Shown here one piece after another: positions 60,434 through 64,000 of a DNA stretch of 64,000 nucleotides. The stretch is from Crocinitomicaceae bacterium. GTDB lineage: Bacteria > Bacteroidota > Bacteroidia > Flavobacteriales_G > Salibacteraceae. Positions within the stretch are counted from its first letter, which is position 1, and each line of letters begins with the position of its first letter. The position numbers and the translations under genes were made by a program. Location of the stretch: positions 217,601-281,600 of the forward strand of contig PAME01000001.1 of the NCBI GenBank assembly GCA_002707155.1. The letters are read 5' to 3'. Under the pieces are notes generated by a model. The model was not told the origin of the DNA. It saw only the letters and a list, made by a program, of their open reading frames with translations, and did no database searches.

Positions 60434-61455
60434 ATGGATAATTCACCGCAAATTGGTTCAATTAATTTTTGTTTTAATTCTTTGCCAGAAAACCCCTGTC
60501 CCAGTAAAAACATTGATTTCGTTATGGCTGCTTCGAATGTCATGTCTAACCCTCCAAGAATACCAATGTTTTTATAGGCTCCACTAGACTCATATTTTCC
60601 CTGGTCTACAGCACCTCTATCGCATTGTGTTATGTTTAGAATGACCTTGTCTTGTTTTATTTCGTTTTCAAGAAATTCCAAAAAGTCTTTGTGCGTAGGT
60701 CCGTTTCCAGAACCAAAAGTGCGCATTATGTAGACCTCATTTTTAGGATTGGAAAACGTTGCTTTTATGGTATCCATAGTTATTCCAGGAAATAAATACA
60801 AAACCCCTACTGCATCAGAAAACACGTCTTTTGGGCTAAACGGTTCAATTCTTTTCTTTAAGAAATGGTCCAAATCAAACTTTACATCTACTCCAACCTC
60901 AGCTAAAGCTGGAAAATTAGGAGACTCGAAAGCTTCAAAGTGTTGAGTTGAGGATTTAATCGTGCGATTACCTCGAAATAAAAAACCATCGAAATAAATA
61001 TAAACCTCACCTCGGTTTTCCGAAAAAACCTGAGGCAAAGTCGCTGCAATTTCTATAGAAGAAATCAAGTTTTCCTTTCCATCAGTTCTCAACATACCAA
61101 TTGGAAGTTGAGAGCCCGTAATAACTACGGGCTTTGTTAACCCTTCGAGCGCAAAACTCAACGCAGAGGCTGTAAAAGCCATAGTGTCGGTCCCATGCAA
61201 TATCACAAACCCATCGTAGTTTTCGTAATTATTCTTGATAATTGAAACCAAATGAGACCACAATTCCGGCGTGGCATTTGAACTATCTATTGGATCTTCA
61301 AAAGAACTGGAGTGAATATTAAAGTTGAATCGCTCCAACTCCGGAATGGTTTCTAAAAGATGCTCCAGATTAAACGGCTTTAATGAAAGCGTTTTTGGAT
61401 CCTGGATCATACCTATAGTACCTCCAGTATATATTATTAAAATTGCTGAGTTCAA
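60430..61455 (-). CDS. Type I L-asparaginase
   Basis: Cytoplasmic asparaginase of 341 residues that hydrolyses L-asparagine to aspartate and ammonia. IIYTGGTIGM carries the first catalytic Thr13; VILHGTDTMAFTASALSF carries the second Thr-Asp pair; TGSQLPIGMLRTDGKENLIS and RTFGSGNGP are the other family blocks. There is no signal peptide, which fits type I. The stop overlaps the membrane protein start by 4 bases, and the tatD stop is 24 bases upstream, so tatD, asparaginase and the GT-C/TPR gene form a probable operon. Confidence 0.93.
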   Translation of the reverse strand: MNSAILIIYTGGTIGMIQDPKTLSLKPFNLEHLLETIPELERFNFNIHSSSFEDPIDSSNATPELWSHLVSIIKNNYENYDGFVILHGTDTMAFTASALSFALEGLTKPVVITGSQLPIGMLRTDGKENLISSIEIAATLPQVFSENRGEVYIYFDGFLFRGNRTIKSSTQHFEAFESPNFPALAEVGVDVKFDLDHFLKKRIEPFSPKDVFSDAVGVLYLFPGITMDTIKATFSNPKNEVYIMRTFGSGNGPTHKDFLEFLENEIKQDKVILNITQCDRGAVDQGKYESSGAYKNIGILGGLDMTFEAAITKSMFLLGQGFSGKELKQKLIEPICGELSI

Positions 61456-61479
61456 TACTTTCTGACTTAAAAACCAAAT

Positions 61480-62277
61480 TTAATCTTCCAATTGAGTTGG
61501 AAAGAATATTTCATTGGTATTTCTCTCCGTTACGCTTGAAATTTCTTCTACGGAAACGCCCTTTAATTCAGCTAGTTTTTTTGCAACTAACATCAAATAA
61601 GATGGTTCGTTTCTTTTTCCACGGTGGGGATGTGGGGCTAAATAAGGGCTGTCCGTTTCTAGCAATAGGTGTTTTAAATCGACTTGCTCTATGGTTTTAT
61701 CAAGCCCAGAGTTTTTGAAAGTCAGCACGCCTCCAATACCCAACTTAAACCCGCCATAATTTAATATGTGCTTTGCTTGTTCCAAATTACCCGTAAAACA
61801 ATGAAAAACCCCAGAAAGTCTTTCGTCATTTAGTTCATCAATAATTTCCAAAATTTCTTCAAAAGCATCCCTTACGTGAATAACAATAGGAAGGTTTAAT
61901 TCTTTAGCCCAATTTATTTGAATTTTTAAAACCTCAATTTGTTGATCTAAAAATGACTTTTCCCAATATACGTCCAACCCAATTTCACCAACTGCAATTG
62001 GCTTTACATTCGTAGGGTTATTAAATAAATAACGTTGAACTTCTTCTATCTCGAGCTCCCAGTTATCCTTGACCGAACAGGGGTGGAGTCCAAACATTGG
62101 AAAAATTTGAGTAGGGTATTCACCGGCTAAAGAAGTTAACCGTTTAGTGTAACTCGCATCTATCGCTGGCAATAAAAAACGTTTTACCCCAACTTTAATA
62201 GAAGATTCAATAATCCCGCTTCTGTCTTCGTCAAATTGCTCAGTGTAAATGTGACAATGGGTATCAGTAAAGTTCAT
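61480..62277 (-). CDS. TatD-family metal-dependent deoxyribonuclease
   Basis: Amidohydrolase-fold DNase of 265 residues. FTDTHCHIY (metal HxH), AVGEIGLDVYW, PIVIHVRDAF, GVFHCFTGN and LLLETDSPYLAP with the catalytic Asp are the full TatD set. The family takes part in DNA repair and in degradation during stress. The start is the first gene of a three-gene operon; a 16-base palindrome lies 13 bases upstream. Confidence 0.94.
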   Translation of the reverse strand: MNFTDTHCHIYTEQFDEDRSGIIESSIKVGVKRFLLPAIDASYTKRLTSLAGEYPTQIFPMFGLHPCSVKDNWELEIEEVQRYLFNNPTNVKPIAVGEIGLDVYWEKSFLDQQIEVLKIQINWAKELNLPIVIHVRDAFEEILEIIDELNDERLSGVFHCFTGNLEQAKHILNYGGFKLGIGGVLTFKNSGLDKTIEQVDLKHLLLETDSPYLAPHPHRGKRNEPSYLMLVAKKLAELKGVSVEEISSVTERNTNEIFFPTQLED

Positions 62278-62289
62278 AACGCAATAATA

Positions 62290-62305
62290 ATAAGCTTAAG
62301 CTTAT
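62290..62305. promoter_or_regulatory. Perfect 16-base palindrome between tatD and a lipoprotein gene
   Basis: ATAAGCTTAAGCTTAT reads the same on both strands, and CAATA (62282-62286) and TATTG (62311-62315) flank it. It lies in the 111-base divergent gap, 13 bases from the tatD ATG, where a dimeric regulator could bind. It could also be a simple AT-rich coincidence. Confidence 0.4.
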
Positions 62306-62351
62306 CAAAATATTGATTTAAAAAGCTAAAATGCTGGATTAGAATATTTAC

Positions 62352-62359
62352 TACATTTG
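62352..62359 (+). promoter_or_regulatory. -7 promoter box TACATTTG of the lipoprotein gene at 62389
   Basis: An exact TAnnTTTG match ending 29 bases before the ATG at 62389. Confidence 0.5.
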
Positions 62360-62388
62360 CTAGGATAGCTAAATTTAAAGAGTATCGT

Positions 62389-63300
62389 ATGATTTTCAAA
62401 ACAATTAAATACATCGTCCTAATAACATCTTTCTCGTTTTTTGCAATTGGGTGTGGCGATAACACACCTACACAAAATCCGCCAACGGACAAACTAGTCG
62501 ATCCTGACTTGGATGTTAATACAAAGGATAAAGCTCGATTTCAGCGCGCTAAAATTGTTTTTTTCGCGCTTCCCTCACCAATTGAGACTGCTAGGATTCT
62601 TAAAAAGTCTGGAGCAATTTATAATAAATCCTTGTTAAACCCTAGTTCAAACGCTACAGGCTATAGTACCTCCGTTCGGAAAGCAATTGCATTAGGAATC
62701 TTTGTTGCTGATTTGAGTTATGCGAATTCATTTAAACAACAACAAGACTGTCTAGAGTATTTTGCTACAGTTCAAAAGCTATCGGAAGAGTTAAGTCTAA
62801 GCAACATATTTACTTCCGAGTTTATCGAGACGATTGAAAAAAACATCAACAGTGAGGACTCTGTTTTAAAATACCTGTCTGACTCCTATTGGCAAGCAAA
62901 TGCTCAATTAAAGGAAAACGAAAGAGAGAGTGTTGCCGCTTTGGTTGCAGCTGGTGGTTGGATTGAGGGGCTACATATTGCCTGTTCATTAGTGAATCCA
63001 AACAACCCTTCTGATCCTCTTGCGGAGCGGATTGCTGAGCAAAGAATAGCACTAAAACAGCTAATAAAGTATTTGTTGTCCTTTAAAGATCCCAAGTTTC
63101 TTCAGGAAATGACAGAGGACCTTAAGCGTCTAAAAACTTCGTTTGACAAAATTGAAATGAAGATACAAAGACAAACAAAAGAAATAGATGAAAACGGTAT
63201 TGAAACTGTGGGAAGTGTCAAGACATACACATACCCTCCGGGCACGCTCAAAGAAATAATTGCAGAAGTAAAAGTTATCAGATCCAAATACATTAAATAG
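62389..63300 (+). CDS. Hypothetical lipoprotein, 303 residues
   Basis: Lipoprotein signal with lipobox FAIGC (Cys22). The mature protein is mostly alpha-helical and has no domain I can name. Repeated helical runs (SVRKAIALGIFVADLSYA, ESVAALVAAGGWIEGLHIAC) look like a helical bundle. I recall similar proteins as conserved unknowns in Bacteroidota. It is the first of a plus-strand group with a small exported protein (7-base gap) and dprA. Confidence 0.75.
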   Translation: MIFKTIKYIVLITSFSFFAIGCGDNTPTQNPPTDKLVDPDLDVNTKDKARFQRAKIVFFALPSPIETARILKKSGAIYNKSLLNPSSNATGYSTSVRKAIALGIFVADLSYANSFKQQQDCLEYFATVQKLSEELSLSNIFTSEFIETIEKNINSEDSVLKYLSDSYWQANAQLKENERESVAALVAAGGWIEGLHIACSLVNPNNPSDPLAERIAEQRIALKQLIKYLLSFKDPKFLQEMTEDLKRLKTSFDKIEMKIQRQTKEIDENGIETVGSVKTYTYPPGTLKEIIAEVKVIRSKYIK

Positions 63301-63307
63301 ACAAGAC

Positions 63308-63748
63308 ATGAAGCTACTTAATTATTTTCTGGCCATCTCAATTGGGCTTTTAATACTTTCAAATAGTGCGCAAGCGCAATGTAAGCGATTTACAGAAAAA
63401 CAATGCCTACCGAATTTAACCCCGTTTACTAATAATGGTCAAATCAATAATGCAACTCTATTTGAGGGTGATTCAGCTAACTTAGTTATGACTTTCTATT
63501 CACTGCTAGATTATAGGCTTATGGTTTGTTCTCATGAGGTTCTTGGAACAGGAGTTCATTTTAAGGTGCAAGACAATGATGGAAATATCCTGTTCAATTC
63601 AAAAGAAGCACAAAAAAACTATTGGGACTTTAGGGTTAACTCAACCCAAGATTTAATTGTTAGCGTTAATGCTCCTGAAAATTCTGGAAATTTAACAGAC
63701 ATTCCTGCAAGCGGCTGTGTTTCAATCATTCTTGGCTTCAAGGAATAA
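63308..63748 (+). CDS. Small exported protein of unknown function
   Basis: 146 residues with a signal peptide ending at NSAQAQ and a mature domain of about 120 residues. It has four Cys (CKRFTEKQCLPNL, later SHEVLG and SGCVSI) likely in disulfides, and alternating beta strands (LVMTFYSLLDYRLMVCSHEV, VHFKVQDNDGNILFN). The family is unknown. Starting 7 bases after the lipoprotein, it is probably co-transcribed and envelope-located. Confidence 0.75.
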   Translation: MKLLNYFLAISIGLLILSNSAQAQCKRFTEKQCLPNLTPFTNNGQINNATLFEGDSANLVMTFYSLLDYRLMVCSHEVLGTGVHFKVQDNDGNILFNSKEAQKNYWDFRVNSTQDLIVSVNAPENSGNLTDIPASGCVSIILGFKE

Positions 63749-63762
63749 AAACCTCCACCAAT

Positions 63763-64000
63763 ATTCAGCCTTCTTTTTTATTCGAAATTGCCTTATCATT
63801 AATTGATGGTATTGGACCTGTAAAAGCAAAGTCTTTAATTAAACATTGTGGCTCAGCTCAAGCAGTATTTACTGAGCGTAAATCAATCTTGAGGAAAGTT
63901 CCTGAAATTGGCCTTCACGCAATTAAAGCTTTAGCAAATACATCTGTCTTTGAAAGAGCAGAAAAAGAATTAAAGTTCATTGAAGAAAATAATATTCAAG
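63763..64000 (+). CDS. dprA: DNA processing protein DprA, N-terminal part (3' end outside window)
   Basis: The frame FEIALSLIDGIGPVKAKSLI, then CGSAQAVFTERKSILRKVPEIG, matches the N-terminal SAM/helix-hairpin-helix region of DprA, which protects incoming single-stranded DNA and loads RecA. The frame is open to the window end. No ATG, GTG or TTG occurs in this frame after its last stop at 63673-63675. The best start by length is ATT 63763 (IQPSFLFEIAL), a rare start; ATA 63745 or CTG 63715 are alternatives. It lies 14 bases after the stop of the small exported protein, so translation coupling is possible. Confidence 0.8.
   Translation, partial: MQPSFLFEIALSLIDGIGPVKAKSLIKHCGSAQAVFTERKSILRKVPEIGLHAIKALANTSVFERAEKELKFIEENNIQ

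Overview
The window looks like chromosomal DNA of a member of the Bacteroidota, most likely the order Flavobacteriales. The sequence is AT-rich and promoters follow the TTG / TAnnTTTG pattern of this phylum. About nine secreted proteins end in type IX secretion (T9SS) sorting domains or a related gliding-motility-type domain. It also carries a DnaG primase without zinc ligands and a LysRS with a C-terminal extension, both of which I associate with this phylum. No phage, insertion sequence or CRISPR array is visible. Most of the window is housekeeping DNA mixed with secreted or surface proteins.

Layout. 1-894 is the 3' part of recJ. 1483-7191 is a tripartite RND efflux operon (membrane fusion lipoprotein, inner-membrane pump, outer-membrane lipoprotein channel). 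An interrupted small gene lies ahead of it, and a terminator follows. 7308-13823 holds an aldehyde dehydrogenase of the 2-aminomuconate-semialdehyde type, an unknown protein, a short-chain dehydrogenase-like protein, a ClC channel and dnaG. 14055-17531 holds three T9SS cargo genes on the minus strand, each with its own terminator. 17731-25346 carries an MltD-like lytic transglycosylase, a DUF4837 lipoprotein, recO, a LamG protein, an SDR/cystathionine gamma-synthase pair and a DUF3298 lipoprotein. 25668-33203 carries DUF2147, a beta-lactamase-fold lipoprotein, tryptophan 2,3-dioxygenase, a group III truncated haemoglobin, an M1 aminopeptidase, a TlpA-like lipoprotein, a frameshifted secreted protein and an FKBP isomerase. 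33362-42435 carries lysS, a leucine-rich-repeat protein, a frameshifted beta-propeller protein, glycosylasparaginase, a GreA-like protein, a decayed tonB and asd. 42505-48581 encodes two large surface proteins. 48734-55559 holds queA, a dus gene, a CPBP protease and a large outer-membrane barrel. 55881-62277 is a minus-strand block of exbD, exbD, a small membrane protein, exbB, tRNA-Ser(GGA), a GT-C/TPR membrane protein, asparaginase and tatD. 62389-64000 holds two unknown exported proteins and the start of dprA.

How the genes fit together. The ExbB/ExbD operon can energise TonB-dependent transport, but the only tonB in the window is broken in at least three places. The tryptophan dioxygenase and the aldehyde dehydrogenase are two steps of the kynurenine route for tryptophan degradation, though they are 18 kb apart. 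The T9SS proteins would be exported by machinery encoded elsewhere.

The most unusual signal is a pattern of small-scale decay and rearrangement. Three genes are frameshifted (32.6 kb, 37.9 kb, tonB), two carry in-frame stops (1070, 40342), and orphan 3' ends of lysS (36439-36498) and of a tonB paralogue (39602-39655) lie beyond unrelated genes. Large essential genes are intact. A second pattern is a set of TAnnTTTG boxes ending only 4-6 bases before start codons, which suggests leaderless mRNAs. I saw no clear undescribed multi-gene system.
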